The translations under genes were made by a program, and so were the position numbers. From assembly GCF_009827595.1 (NCBI RefSeq), contig NZ_WTYT01000004.1:71317-135316 (forward strand): a stretch of 64,000 bases of DNA, in the 5' to 3' direction. Numbering within the stretch: the stretch's first letter is position 1; each line of letters begins with the position of its first letter. This DNA comes from Altericroceibacterium endophyticum (GTDB lineage: Bacteria; Pseudomonadota; Alphaproteobacteria; Sphingomonadales; Sphingomonadaceae). This document shows positions 1 through 8,201 of the stretch, in pieces. The notes below the pieces were generated by a model. The model saw only the letters and a program-made list of their open reading frames with translations. It was not told the DNA's origin and searched no databases.

Positions 1-502
1 CGTCGAAATCATATCCCGAGCCTGCGGCATTCTTGCCCAGCAATCCGGCGTCATAGGCTTCTTGCACTGCCGCAAAGAGCGTTTCCGCCTCGCGGATATA
101 TTCGCCGCGAATATAGATATAGGCAGCGCGTGCGCGCATCGCGAAACCGGCAACCAGTGCACCTTCGATCAGCTTATGCGGATCGTGACGCATGATCTCG
201 CGATCCTTGCACGAGCCCGGCTCCGATTCATCAGCATTGATAACCAGAAAGCTCGGCCGCGGATTGCCGTGCTGATCCTTGGGCGCTTCTTTCGGCATGA
301 AGCTCCACTTCATACCGGTGGGGAAGCCAGCCCCGCCCCGCCCGCGCAGACCCGATGCCTTCATCTCGTCGATGATGGCATCCTGCCCGCGAGCAAGAAG
401 ATCCTTGGTATTGTCCCAATCACCACGCTTGCGCGCCGCGTCGAGATTCCACGGCTGAAAGCCGTAGACATTGGTGAAAATGCGATCCTTATCGGCGAGC
501 AT
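1..502 (-). CDS. nuoF: NADH-quinone oxidoreductase subunit F (partial, C-terminus off window)
   Basis: This is the N-terminal 167 codons of the FMN- and NADH-binding subunit of complex I; the rest lies beyond base 1. The translation begins [14 protein letters not shown] and contains the glycine-rich stretch [19 protein letters not shown], followed by [15 protein letters not shown], the classic NuoF/51-kDa signature for NADH and FMN binding. The ATG at 502 lies three bases after the nuoE stop, as expected in a nuo operon where E and F form the NADH dehydrogenase module. The iron-sulfur cysteines near the C-terminus cannot be seen. Identification is secure; only the 3' end is missing. Confidence 0.95.
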   Translation of the reverse strand, partial: MLADKDRIFTNVYGFQPWNLDAARKRGDWDNTKDLLARGQDAIIDEMKASGLRGRGGAGFPTGMKWSFMPKEAPKDQHGNPRPSFLVINADESEPGSCKDREIMRHDPHKLIEGALVAGFAMRARAAYIYIRGEYIREAETLFAAVQEAYDAGLLGKNAAGSGYDFD

Positions 503-505
503 AGC

Positions 506-1174
506 TTACCACTCCCCCCGATAATCGTGATTTTCGGAAACCATTTCCTTCAGACTGGTGGGCCCGCCTACCGGCTCCACCGTATGACGCCCCGGTTCCT
601 GCGTGCCGGCCTTGGGACTTTCACCCTTTTCCAGCGCGTCGAGCACGCTTTCCAGTCGATCCGAAGTCAAATCTTCGTAATTGTCGTCATTGATCTGAAC
701 CATCGGGGCAGAGGCGCAATTGCCCATGCATTCCACCTCCGTCAGCGTCCACAAACCGTCGGAGGTCGTATGCCCCTTCTTCATGCCACGCTTGTAGCAT
801 GTTTCCAGAACATCGTCCGAGCCGCGCAGCATGCAGGGCGTCGTTCCGCAGACCTGCACGTGATATTTCCCGACCGGCACCAGATTATACATGGTGTAGA
901 AGGTCGCGACTTCGACCACGCGAATGATCGGCATGGCAAGATAGGTCGCGACATATTCCATCACGGGAATCGGCAACCAGCCCTGCGTATCGGTTTCTTC
1001 ACCCACCTGGCGCTGGGCAAAATCGAGCAGCGCCATCACGGCGCTTTTCTGACGGCCTTCAGGATAGCGGGCGATGGCTTCTTTCGCCTTCGCATCCCAC
1101 TTTTCATTGAAGGACCAATTGCCCCAGCGTTCACGCAGTTCGGGCGTGTCAGCTTCCAGATAACGGTCAGCCAT
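506..1174 (-). CDS. nuoE: NADH-quinone oxidoreductase subunit E
   Basis: This is the 24-kDa thioredoxin-like subunit of complex I (222 aa), which binds the N1a [2Fe-2S] cluster. The four ligands are visible as CGTTPC and, about 35 residues later, CMGNC. The start is set at MADRYLEA because its ATG (1174-1172) shares one base with the stop of the preceding small gene (TAATG), which implies translational coupling. A longer frame opening at 1201 would overlap that gene and has no family support. The last 40 residues ([17 protein letters not shown] and onward) form a proline/glycine-rich tail of the kind often present in alphaproteobacterial NuoE. Confidence 0.95.
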   Translation of the reverse strand: MADRYLEADTPELRERWGNWSFNEKWDAKAKEAIARYPEGRQKSAVMALLDFAQRQVGEETDTQGWLPIPVMEYVATYLAMPIIRVVEVATFYTMYNLVPVGKYHVQVCGTTPCMLRGSDDVLETCYKRGMKKGHTTSDGLWTLTEVECMGNCASAPMVQINDDNYEDLTSDRLESVLDALEKGESPKAGTQEPGRHTVEPVGGPTSLKEMVSENHDYRGEW

Positions 1175-1506
1175 TAGCGAACGAACTCCACTCGAGAGCA
1201 CTTGTCGCCCTCAAAACTGTAAATTGCCACAACGTCGAACGGCTCGCCCGTAGCGGAGCGACGCACGCGTTCATGGAGGACAACATTGTTGCCCAGTTCC
1301 TGTGACCACATGATATCTGCGCGGTTTTCAGGGAATTCTGCGAACATTGCCTTCAGGCCGGTTCGCGTCCCTTCTTTGCCATCACGCACAACATCACCGC
1401 GATAGCCCGCTTCGCAGGCATCATCAGTCATCAGCGCAACATAGGCATCCGCATCCTGTGCGTTGTAATGCTCGATCATCTTCTGGGCGATGGACAGTTT
1501 ACTCAC
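1174..1506 (-). CDS. NTF2/SnoaL-like small protein inside the nuo operon
   Basis: This 110-aa protein has the look of the NTF2/SnoaL fold: an N-terminal helix ([17 protein letters not shown]), an acidic loop, then strands with [18 protein letters not shown] and a C-terminal [19 protein letters not shown] strand. Proteins of this fold are small enzymes (ketosteroid-isomerase-like) or binding and assembly partners. No catalytic residue set could be assigned here. It starts with GTG, overlapping the nuoD stop as GTGA, and its stop overlaps the nuoE start as TAATG, so it is translationally coupled on both sides to complex I genes. A role in complex I assembly or stability is inference from context only. 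Confidence 0.8.
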   Translation of the reverse strand: MSKLSIAQKMIEHYNAQDADAYVALMTDDACEAGYRGDVVRDGKEGTRTGLKAMFAEFPENRADIMWSQELGNNVVLHERVRRSATGEPFDVVAIYSFEGDKCSRVEFVR

Positions 1507-2717
1507 CGGTCACACTCCCCGAACACCACATCGATCGCCCCCAGAATAGCAGTCGCATCGGACAGCATATGGCCTTTGCACATGAAATCCATCGCCTGCA
1601 AATGGCTGAAGGCGGTCGGACGAATCTTGCAGCGATAGGGTTTGTTCGACCCGTCGCTGACCAGATACACACCGAATTCACCCTTGGGGCTTTCAGTTGC
1701 CACATACACTTCAGCTGCCGGGACGTGAAAGCCCTCGGTATAGAGTTTGAAGTGATGGATCAGCGCTTCCATCGACTGCTTCATCTCGGCGCGTTTCGGC
1801 GGAGCGACCTTGCGATCATCCGAAGCAATTGGACCTTCCGGCATTTCCGCAAGACATTGCTTCATGATGCGGGCGGATTGGCGAACCTCCTCCACGCGGA
1901 CCATGAAACGGTCATAGCAATCCGAATTGGTGCCAACCGGAATTTCAAAATCCATCCGGTCATAGACATCGTAGGGCTGGCTCTTGCGCAGATCCCAGGG
2001 AATGCCTGCCGCACGGATGAGCGGGCCGGAGAAACCCCAGGCCAGCGCGTCTTCCTTGCTCACCTTCGCGATATCGACGTTACGCTGTTTGAAAATGCGG
2101 TTGTCGACCACCAGGCTCATCGCATCTTCGAACAACTCGGGCAGACGCGTATCAAGCCAATCGGCGATATCCGTCAGCAGCTTGAGCGGCACATCCTGAT
2201 GCACCCCGCCCGGCCGGAACCAGGCGCTGTGCATACGGGCGCCCGAAGCGCGTTCAAAAAAGTTGAGGCAATCTTCGCGAATTTCGAACAGCCACAGGTT
2301 CGGCGTCATCGCGCCAACATCCATCACATGACTGCCAATGTTGAGCATGTGGTTGGAAATGCGTGTCAATTCAGCGAACAGCACACGCAAATATTGTGCG
2401 CGCAGCGGCACTTCGACATTCAGCAGCTTCTCGATCGCCAGAACATAAGAATGTTCCATGCAGAGCGGCGAGCAATAATCGAGCCGGTCGAAATAAGGCA
2501 GTGCCTGCAAATAGGTCTTGTATTCGATCAGCTTTTCAGTGCCGCGGTGCAGCAGCCCAACATGCGGATCGACACGCTCAACGACTTCGCCGTCCAGTTC
2601 CATGACCATGCGCAGCACGCCATGGGCCGCGGGATGCTGCGGACCGAAATTGATCGTGTAATTGGTGATCGTTTCGTCACCAGTGGTCGGCGACTGTTCA
2701 AGTGTCAGACCGCTCAT
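1503..2717 (-). CDS. nuoD: NADH-quinone oxidoreductase subunit D
   Basis: This is the 49-kDa subunit of complex I (404 aa), part of the peripheral-arm Q module that forms the quinone-binding cavity with NuoB. It is recognised by [15 protein letters not shown] near the N-terminus, [31 protein letters not shown] and the C-terminal [15 protein letters not shown]. Length and motifs match the stand-alone alphaproteobacterial NuoD; it is not fused to NuoC. Its ATG overlaps the nuoC stop (ATGA), and its own stop overlaps the GTG of the NTF2-like gene. Confidence 0.97.
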   Translation of the reverse strand: MSGLTLEQSPTTGDETITNYTINFGPQHPAAHGVLRMVMELDGEVVERVDPHVGLLHRGTEKLIEYKTYLQALPYFDRLDYCSPLCMEHSYVLAIEKLLNVEVPLRAQYLRVLFAELTRISNHMLNIGSHVMDVGAMTPNLWLFEIREDCLNFFERASGARMHSAWFRPGGVHQDVPLKLLTDIADWLDTRLPELFEDAMSLVVDNRIFKQRNVDIAKVSKEDALAWGFSGPLIRAAGIPWDLRKSQPYDVYDRMDFEIPVGTNSDCYDRFMVRVEEVRQSARIMKQCLAEMPEGPIASDDRKVAPPKRAEMKQSMEALIHHFKLYTEGFHVPAAEVYVATESPKGEFGVYLVSDGSNKPYRCKIRPTAFSHLQAMDFMCKGHMLSDATAILGAIDVVFGECDR

Positions 2718-3583
2718 TTGCCCGGCTCCTTGTCCTGCTCAGTCGCGCCCTTGGTATCGGCAACCTTGCCTTCACGCGCCGGTTTGGCCGGGCGGTCTTC
2801 GGTAGGTTCAGGCGCCTTGTCGTCTGCGGCAGCCTTGTCATCCTTTGCCGGTCCGGCATCGCTTTTCTGTTCAGCGGCCTTGGCATCGGCTTTGGCACCG
2901 GCACCCGTATCAGAGGGCTTGTCGGTCGTCTTGGCTTCCTTGGCCTTCGGCGGCTCCGGATTTTCGGCAACCTTCTCATCACCCGGCAACACGTAATCGG
3001 CGCCTTCCCACGGGCTCATGAAATCAAAGCTGCGGAAATCCTGTGCCAGCTCGACAGGCTCATAGACCACCCGCTTTTCCTCTTCGGAATAGCGAATTTC
3101 CTGATAGCCCGACAGCGGGAAATCCTTGCGGAAGGGATGCCCTTCAAAGCCGTAATCGGTGAGGATACGGCGCAGATCGGTATTCCCGTCAAACAACACG
3201 CCATACATGTCGAACACTTCACGTTCGAGCCACCCGGCGACCGGCCACAGCGTGGTGACCGTGGGAACCGGCGTGTTCTCATCCGTCGAAACCTTCGCCA
3301 TCAGGCGATGATTCTTCGTCACCGAGAGCAGCATGTAAACAACTTCAAACCGCTCAGGCCGCTGCGGATAATCAACGCCGGCGATTTCCATCAGCTGCTG
3401 ATATTCGTGTTCGTCACGCAGCAGGCGCAGCGCGTCCGCGATTCGGTCACGCTTGATGGTGAGCAACAGCTCACCATGCTCCTGCGTCACGTCGACGAGC
3501 ATATCGCCCAGCGCTGCGGACAGCGTGTCACCCAAACCCTCGATCGAGGAGAAGCGCGGTGCAGAGTGCAGTATCTGTGCCAT
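2714..3583 (-). CDS. nuoC: NADH-quinone oxidoreductase subunit C with long charged tail
   Basis: This is the 30-kDa subunit of the complex I Q module. The conserved core (residues about 1-205) includes [34 protein letters not shown] and [15 protein letters not shown], all hallmark NuoC motifs. After residue 205 there is an extra segment of about 85 residues made almost only of Ala, Lys, Asp, Glu and Pro (for example KAEAK-like runs and [15 protein letters not shown]), giving 289 aa against roughly 200 for most family members. The start ATG at 3583 has a good AGGAG site just upstream. The tail is probably disordered; nothing suggests a frameshift, because the stop overlaps nuoD correctly. Confidence 0.95.
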   Translation of the reverse strand: MAQILHSAPRFSSIEGLGDTLSAALGDMLVDVTQEHGELLLTIKRDRIADALRLLRDEHEYQQLMEIAGVDYPQRPERFEVVYMLLSVTKNHRLMAKVSTDENTPVPTVTTLWPVAGWLEREVFDMYGVLFDGNTDLRRILTDYGFEGHPFRKDFPLSGYQEIRYSEEEKRVVYEPVELAQDFRSFDFMSPWEGADYVLPGDEKVAENPEPPKAKEAKTTDKPSDTGAGAKADAKAAEQKSDAGPAKDDKAAADDKAPEPTEDRPAKPAREGKVADTKGATEQDKEPGK

Positions 3584-3594
3584 ATCGCGTCTCC

Positions 3595-4143
3595 TCAGCG
3601 CTCGATCGTGCCCTGGCGGCGGATCTTCCGCTGCAGCTGCATCACACCGTAAAGCAGAGCCTCTGCCGTCGGCGGGCAGCCCGGAACATAGATATCCACC
3701 GGCACAACGCGGTCACAGCCGCGCACAACCGAATAGCTGTAATGGTAATAACCGCCGCCATTGGCGCAGCTGCCCATCGAAATCACATATTTCGGCTCGG
3801 ACATCTGGTCATAGACCTTGCGCAAAGCGGGCGCCATTTTGTTGCACAGCGTACCGGCCACGATCATCACGTCGCTCTGACGCGGTGAAGCGCGCGGCGC
3901 AGCGCCGAAGCGCTCCATGTCGTACCGCGGCATGTTCACATGGATCATTTCAACCGCGCAGCATGCGAGGCCGAAAGTCATCCACCACAGCGACCCCGTA
4001 CGGGCCCACTGGAACAATTCCTCGGTCGACGTAACCAGAAAACCCTTGTCGTTCACTTCTGTCGACAGGGCGTTGAAATAATCCTGTTCAGGCTGACGAA
4101 TTTGGCCAGGCTGCGCAGCGGGGATGGTTTCATTTACTCCCAT
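3595..4143 (-). CDS. nuoB: NADH-quinone oxidoreductase subunit B
   Basis: This is the PSST subunit (182 aa) that carries cluster N2, the last iron-sulfur centre before ubiquinone. The ligands are visible: adjacent Cys61-Cys62 in [12 protein letters not shown], Cys126 in [16 protein letters not shown] and Cys156 in [15 protein letters not shown]. The first 40 residues are a variable lead. The start ATG lies inside the end of nuoA (10-base overlap), so the two are translationally coupled. There are 11 bases between its stop and nuoC. Confidence 0.97.
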   Translation of the reverse strand: MGVNETIPAAQPGQIRQPEQDYFNALSTEVNDKGFLVTSTEELFQWARTGSLWWMTFGLACCAVEMIHVNMPRYDMERFGAAPRASPRQSDVMIVAGTLCNKMAPALRKVYDQMSEPKYVISMGSCANGGGYYHYSYSVVRGCDRVVPVDIYVPGCPPTAEALLYGVMQLQRKIRRQGTIER

Positions 4144-4508
4144 TCCAACGCTCCTTTCTTCCAGGCATAGATGTAACCGATGATCAGCTCACCCAAAAAG
4201 ACCATCATGGTGATCCACCCGGCCCAGCCGGTAATGTCCAGACTGACGGCCCAGGGAAACAGGAACGCTGCCTCCAGGTCGAAAATGATGAACAGGATCG
4301 CCACCAGATAGAAGCGCACATCGAACTGGCTCCGCGAATCTTCGAATGCGGGAAAACCGCATTCATACTCGCTGAGCTTGTCCGCATTTGGATTGTGCGC
4401 CCCTGTCAGGCGCGACACGCCCATAGGCAGGAACACGAAGAGGGCCGAGAGGGCCAGCGCGATCCCAAGGAAAATAAGGATCGGCAAATATTGCGTTAGA
4501 TCGACCAA
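4134..4508 (-). CDS. nuoA: NADH-quinone oxidoreductase subunit A
   Basis: This is a small membrane subunit of complex I (124 aa) with three predicted transmembrane helices (about residues 8-30, 65-85, 95-115). The family signature is the loop [17 protein letters not shown] with its conserved Cys, followed by [23 protein letters not shown], split here by the second helix. It is the first gene of the operon. The best start is TTG at 4508 (reading VDLTQYLP next), since no in-frame ATG lies before the first helix. The first codon is therefore less certain than the identity. Confidence 0.93.
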   Translation of the reverse strand: MVDLTQYLPILIFLGIALALSALFVFLPMGVSRLTGAHNPNADKLSEYECGFPAFEDSRSQFDVRFYLVAILFIIFDLEAAFLFPWAVSLDITGWAGWITMMVFLGELIIGYIYAWKKGALEWE

Positions 4509-4741
4509 GAGCTGACTCGATTGCTTGCTTATGTTGCTCGCGCACTAGTCCTACCTGCCGAAGGGTTCAAGGGTGATGGCCCAGTTTTTGCGTTGTTGCG
4601 CGGCGCTCGCAATAAGGCTGCAATATGCGGGGTGGATTGTGTTTCACGCTTCGCAAACCTAAATCAAAGAACGAGGCGCTGTTGCGGCAATCATTATTAA
4701 CGCGGCAGCAATATCACGGCAATGAAAGGGCCCTGAAAATT
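4509..4741. promoter_or_regulatory. Divergent intergenic region nuoA / thiolase
   Basis: These 233 bases separate the minus-strand nuo operon from the plus-strand thiolase and must hold the promoters of both. No clear sigma-70 boxes or operator palindromes could be assigned by eye. The 117 bases before the thiolase ATG are open in the thiolase frame but look unlike the family N-terminus, so they are treated as leader. Confidence 0.4.
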
Positions 4742-5938
4742 ATGGCAGTCTTCTCCGAAAACGATCCAATCGTTATCCTGTCCTATGCACGCACTCCGAT
4801 GGGGGGGATGCAGGGCGCGCTGTCCGATGCCTCGGCAACTGATCTCGGCTCCACCGCCGTTCGGGCCGCGGTGGAACGCGCTTCTGTCAGCGGAGAGGAT
4901 GTGAACCGCCTCTATATGGGCTGTGTTCTGCCGGCGGGACTCGGTCAGGCTCCGGCCCGGCAGGCTGCGATCAAGGCCGGCCTTCCCAAATCGGTGGAAG
5001 CAACCACCGTCAACAAAGTGTGCGGCTCCGGCATGCAGACGGTGATCATGGGGTCAGAGGCATTGGCAGCCGGCACCGTCGATATCGTGGTAGCAGGCGG
5101 CATGGAGAGCATGACCAATGCGCCATATCTGCTGAAGAAGCACCGCTCCGGCGCGCGTCTGGGCCATGACACGGCCTATGACCACATGTTCCTCGATGGT
5201 CTTGAAGATGCCTATGAAGCGGGCGCAGCGATGGGCTCCTTCGCGCAGGACACCGCCAATGACTACAATCTGACGCGCGAGGATATGGACGAATATGCGA
5301 TCGAATCCCTCGCCCGTGCCAATAAGGCCATTGAAAGCGGCGCCTTTGCCGATGAAATCGCCCCGGTGACCATCACCACCCGCAAGGGTGAGCACACCGT
5401 GGACACCGATGAGCAGCCCGGTAAGGGCCGCCCGGACAAGATTCCGCAATTGCGCCCCGCCTTTGCCAAGGACGGTACGATTACCGCAGCAACGTCCTCC
5501 TCGATTTCCGACGGTGCGGCCGCCCTCACCCTCACGCGGGAAAGCGTGGCAAAGGAGCGGAACCTGAAGCCTGTCGCACGGATCGTTGGCATGGCCGCCC
5601 ATGCGCAGGAACCACGCGCCTTCACCACCGCCCCGGTCGGCGCAATCGAAAAGCTGCTCAAACAGACCGGCTGGAGCATTGATAAGGTTGATCTTTTCGA
5701 AGTGAACGAAGCGTTTGCCTGTGTCGCCATGTTCGCGATGAAGGATCTGGGCATTCCGCATGACAAGATCAATGTGAATGGCGGCGGCACGGCTCTTGGC
5801 CACCCGATCGGCGCCAGCGGCGCGCGCATTATCGTGACTCTCCTGAACGCCCTGAAGCAGCAGGGTAAAAGCAAAGGCATCGCCAGCCTGTGCATTGGCG
5901 GCGGAGAAGCCACCGCCGTTGCGGTTGAACTTATCTGA
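4742..5938 (+). CDS. Acetyl-CoA C-acetyltransferase (thiolase)
   Basis: Thiolases of this type interconvert two acetyl-CoA and acetoacetyl-CoA, or release acetyl-CoA from 3-ketoacyl-CoA, in the cytoplasm. The 398-aa length is typical. The catalytic residues are visible: nucleophilic Cys94 in NKVCGSGMQT, His354 in ALGHPIGASGAR and Cys384 in CIGGGEATAVAVE. The start MAVFSENDPIVILS fits the family N-terminus; the 39 codons upstream in frame do not. It stands alone and is followed by a strong terminator. Biosynthetic versus degradative use (ketone body, PHB or fatty-acid metabolism) cannot be decided from sequence. Confidence 0.93.
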   Translation: MAVFSENDPIVILSYARTPMGGMQGALSDASATDLGSTAVRAAVERASVSGEDVNRLYMGCVLPAGLGQAPARQAAIKAGLPKSVEATTVNKVCGSGMQTVIMGSEALAAGTVDIVVAGGMESMTNAPYLLKKHRSGARLGHDTAYDHMFLDGLEDAYEAGAAMGSFAQDTANDYNLTREDMDEYAIESLARANKAIESGAFADEIAPVTITTRKGEHTVDTDEQPGKGRPDKIPQLRPAFAKDGTITAATSSSISDGAAALTLTRESVAKERNLKPVARIVGMAAHAQEPRAFTTAPVGAIEKLLKQTGWSIDKVDLFEVNEAFACVAMFAMKDLGIPHDKINVNGGGTALGHPIGASGARIIVTLLNALKQQGKSKGIASLCIGGGEATAVAVELI

Positions 5939-5945
5939 TTGGATT

Positions 5946-5974
5946 AAAGGGGCGCTTAGGCGCCCCTTTCTTTC
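5946..5974 (+). terminator. Rho-independent terminator after thiolase
   Basis: A 10-bp perfect stem (AAAGGGGCGC with GCGCCCCTTT, loop TTAG) is followed by TTTC-rich sequence eight bases after the thiolase stop. The A-run on the 5' side means it could also act for the convergent SH3 gene, whose stop is at 5981. Confidence 0.85.
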
Positions 5975-5980
5975 TCGGCA

Positions 5981-6445
5981 TCAGGGCTGACCAGCTCCCC
6001 ACAGGCGCGCGCTCTGCACCCAGCCGCGATGCCCGGCGACATTAAGCTCGCACCAACCGCCTCTACATTGCCCCAAAATGCCGACCACGCCGGGCTCCAG
6101 CTGCCATTTGAGCGGCGCACCAGCAGATCCCTCTGCCCGCATTGCCGCCTCACCCTCGCCAATCACAACCGCGCTGCGCCGTGGGTTGAGCAGGCGCGCG
6201 ACGATCCATCCCTGGGCACCATCCTGATCCTGAACCAGCCGCCAGCCACCTTTCAGCCGTACGACCTTTATCGGCAGATCCTTACGGTGATACACCCACT
6301 CGATCCGATAGGATGGGCTGGGACCAACCCGCATGTTCACCTTATCCGCGCGCAAAGATGCCCAATAGGGAACTTCGCGGTCCTGCGCATGGGCGGCCCG
6401 AATCGGGAGACAGAGAAGAACAAGCAAAGCCAGACAGATGCGCAT
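5981..6445 (-). CDS. Periplasmic bacterial SH3-like domain protein
   Basis: This 154-aa protein has a clear signal peptide (ALLVLLCLPIRAAHAQ, cleavage after AHA at about residue 20). The mature part matches two bacterial SH3-like repeats: ADKVNMRVGPSPSYRIEWVY, a Lys/Arg/Trp-rich strand GGWRLVQDQDGAQGWIV, then a second copy ending GWCELNVAGHRGWVQ. Such domains usually bind peptidoglycan or mediate protein contacts in the periplasm. Specific function is unknown. It converges with the thiolase and is transcribed away from amt, with 163 bases between. Confidence 0.85.
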   Translation of the reverse strand: MRICLALLVLLCLPIRAAHAQDREVPYWASLRADKVNMRVGPSPSYRIEWVYHRKDLPIKVVRLKGGWRLVQDQDGAQGWIVARLLNPRRSAVVIGEGEAAMRAEGSAGAPLKWQLEPGVVGILGQCRGGWCELNVAGHRGWVQSARLWGAGQP

Positions 6446-6608
6446 GAGCAGGGCTTTAGCGCGCCCAAGCGACAGGGTTCAAGCATCCTGCACAACTGTT
6501 TTGAGGGCACACTCCGCAAGTCCATTTCAAACGAGACTTGCCCGAAACAACAATCATACTTAACAGCTCGCGCCAAGCTAGATCATTAGCGGGAGGGGAA
6601 ATTCGACC
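6446..6608. promoter_or_regulatory. Divergent intergenic region SH3 gene / amt
   Basis: These 163 bases carry the promoters for the SH3 protein (minus) and amt (plus). A strong ribosome-binding site GGGAGGGG lies just before the amt ATG. I looked for a sigma-54 -24/-12 element, as would fit nitrogen control, and found only GGCAC...GC with the wrong spacing. Confidence 0.4.
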
Positions 6609-7919
6609 ATGTTGCGCAAATACGCTGCCGCCCTACTCATGTTGCTGAGCCCAGCGATTGCTCATGCAGAGCCCATAGCCATCATCGATCCCTTTGCTGT
6701 AGCCGGAAATAGCGGTGACACGGCCTGGATTCTGGTCTGCTCCGCGCTGGTCCTGCTGATGACATTGCCGGGCCTGGGCCTGTTTTATGGGGGATTGGTT
6801 CGCGCCAAGAACTTTCTGTCGGTCCTGCTGCAAATCGGCGCAGTCGCCGCCGTCGCTTCGCTGCTCTGGGTGCTGGTTGGCTATACGCTGGCCTTCGGCA
6901 TGCCGACCAATGGCTGGCTGGGCGCGGGCAATGCCTGGATGCTGATCCGACTGGATGCCGTCCGCCAGGCGACCACTATTCCCGAAAGCACATTTGCGCT
7001 GTTTCAGATGACCTTTGCCGCCATCACCCCTGCCCTGATGGTTGGCGCATGGGTTGACCGTGCGCGATTTGGCTGGGTCGTAACCTTCTGCGCCTTCTGG
7101 AGTCTGATCGTCTATGCCCCGGTCACGCATTGGATCTGGGGCGGAGGCTGGCTGGGTGAGCTGGGCGTGCTCGATTTCGCCGGTGGCATCGTTGTCCATA
7201 CGACGGCCGGCGTCTCTGCCCTCGCCGTGGTACTTTTGCTAGGCAAACGGCAGGGTTTCCCGGGCGGCGCTTTGCTTCCCCATGCCCCTGGGCTGACCAT
7301 GCTGGGCGCGATGCTGCTCTGGGTCGGCTGGTTCGGCTTCAATGGTGGCTCTGCCCTCACCGCGACCGATGACGCCTCCACAGCCATCATCAACACCCAT
7401 GTTGCCGCCGCCTGCGCCGCGCTGGTCTGGCTCGGCATCGAAAAGCTCACCTTTGGCAAGGCCACGACGGTCGGCTTTGCCACCGGAGCCATTGCCGGTC
7501 TGGCGACAATCACGCCGGCGGCAGGCTTTGTCTCGCCCGGAGCAGCCGTTCTGATCGGCGCAGCCGGTGCGGTGGTTTGCTATGGCGCTATCCAATTGGT
7601 GAAGAACAAAGCCAGGATCGACGATTCCCTCGATGTTTTTGCCGTGCACGGCGTTGGCGGTATGCTGGGCTCCGTTCTGCTGGGCGTATTCCTGTCACCG
7701 ATATTCGGCGGCACCGGTTACGCTGAGGGTATGAACATGCTGTCGATGTTGGGTGTACAAGCATTTGGTGTGCTGCTCGTGGCCACCTTCTCCGCAATCG
7801 CAACAGTCGCCATTGCGTTTGGCGTTTCGCTCTTCATTCCCATGCGTGTCGATGAAGATTCCGAACGTCAGGGGCTCGATGTCTCCAGTCATGGTGAAAG
7901 AGGCTGGGAGCTGGATTGA
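6609..7919 (+). CDS. amt: Ammonium transporter
   Basis: This is an Amt/MEP/Rh family channel (436 aa) with a signal sequence (residues 1-20, AIAHAEP) and eleven predicted membrane helices. Family landmarks are GLGLFYGGLVRAKNFLSVL, the pore histidine near residue 174 in APVTHWIWGGGWLG, and the second pore histidine in FAVHGVGGMLGS. It moves ammonium or ammonia across the inner membrane for nitrogen assimilation. Usually a glnK/glnB PII gene sits beside amt; none is present here on either side, so PII control would come from elsewhere. Confidence 0.96.
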   Translation: MLRKYAAALLMLLSPAIAHAEPIAIIDPFAVAGNSGDTAWILVCSALVLLMTLPGLGLFYGGLVRAKNFLSVLLQIGAVAAVASLLWVLVGYTLAFGMPTNGWLGAGNAWMLIRLDAVRQATTIPESTFALFQMTFAAITPALMVGAWVDRARFGWVVTFCAFWSLIVYAPVTHWIWGGGWLGELGVLDFAGGIVVHTTAGVSALAVVLLLGKRQGFPGGALLPHAPGLTMLGAMLLWVGWFGFNGGSALTATDDASTAIINTHVAAACAALVWLGIEKLTFGKATTVGFATGAIAGLATITPAAGFVSPGAAVLIGAAGAVVCYGAIQLVKNKARIDDSLDVFAVHGVGGMLGSVLLGVFLSPIFGGTGYAEGMNMLSMLGVQAFGVLLVATFSAIATVAIAFGVSLFIPMRVDEDSERQGLDVSSHGERGWELD

Positions 7920-8116
7920 TCCGGGGCGCCAAACGGCCCCCCAATGCTGACGGCGCTAAAGCGTGAAACATCACGCTGGTAATCGGTCCGATTTCGCTCA
8001 GGCGAAGGCCTTCAGACGTGAATCTGTTCCCGAACCTACCTGGTCCTGCGGCACGGTCCAACGGTCAACCGGAACAGGTTGCGGCGAAGGCATCCCAGCC
8101 ACTCACGCCACGCTAT
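7920..8116. other. Hairpin-rich intergenic region between amt and nitronate monooxygenase
   Basis: This stretch holds no credible gene but an unusual density of short perfect inverted repeats: GCGTGA/TCACGC (7961-7976), AATCGG/CCGATT (7981-7993), TTCGC/GCGAA (7993-8006), the palindrome GAAGGCCTTC (8004-8013) and CTGTTCC/GGAACAG (8024-8030 with 8071-8077). It lies outside the terminator at 8117-8153. It may be a structured RNA or a dispersed intergenic repeat; neither can be shown here. Confidence 0.4.
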
Positions 8117-8153
8117 CAAAAAACGGCGCGCTGCCCGCGAGGACAGCGCGCCG
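8117..8153 (-). terminator. Rho-independent terminator of the minus-strand envelope/prfB cluster
   Basis: Read on the minus strand, a 10-bp GC-rich perfect stem (CGGCGCGCTG with CAGCGCGCCG, ten-base loop) is followed directly by six T. It lies about 50 bases after the stop of the nitronate monooxygenase-like gene. Confidence 0.9.
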
Positions 8154-8201
8154 CTGGAAAGATGAGCAACCCGGCTGTGCTTCGCAGCGCGGGCGCGGTT
8201 A

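Noticed and set aside
62-1177. Long open frame on the plus strand opposite nuoF/nuoE
   Set aside because: It is a shadow of nuoF and nuoE, both of which have strong family motifs; its product is His/Arg-rich with no domain.
1347-2996. 549-codon open frame opposite nuoD/nuoC
   Set aside because: Low-stop GC-rich antisense frame; nuoD and nuoC on the minus strand explain the region fully.
6496-6525. Possible sigma-54 promoter upstream of amt
   Set aside because: GGCAC and GC are present, but the spacing between GG and GC is eight bases; ten are needed.
7920-8116. Signal recognition particle RNA or 6S RNA in the hairpin-rich gap
   Set aside because: The conserved SRP tetraloop region and the 6S open-bubble pattern could not be found.
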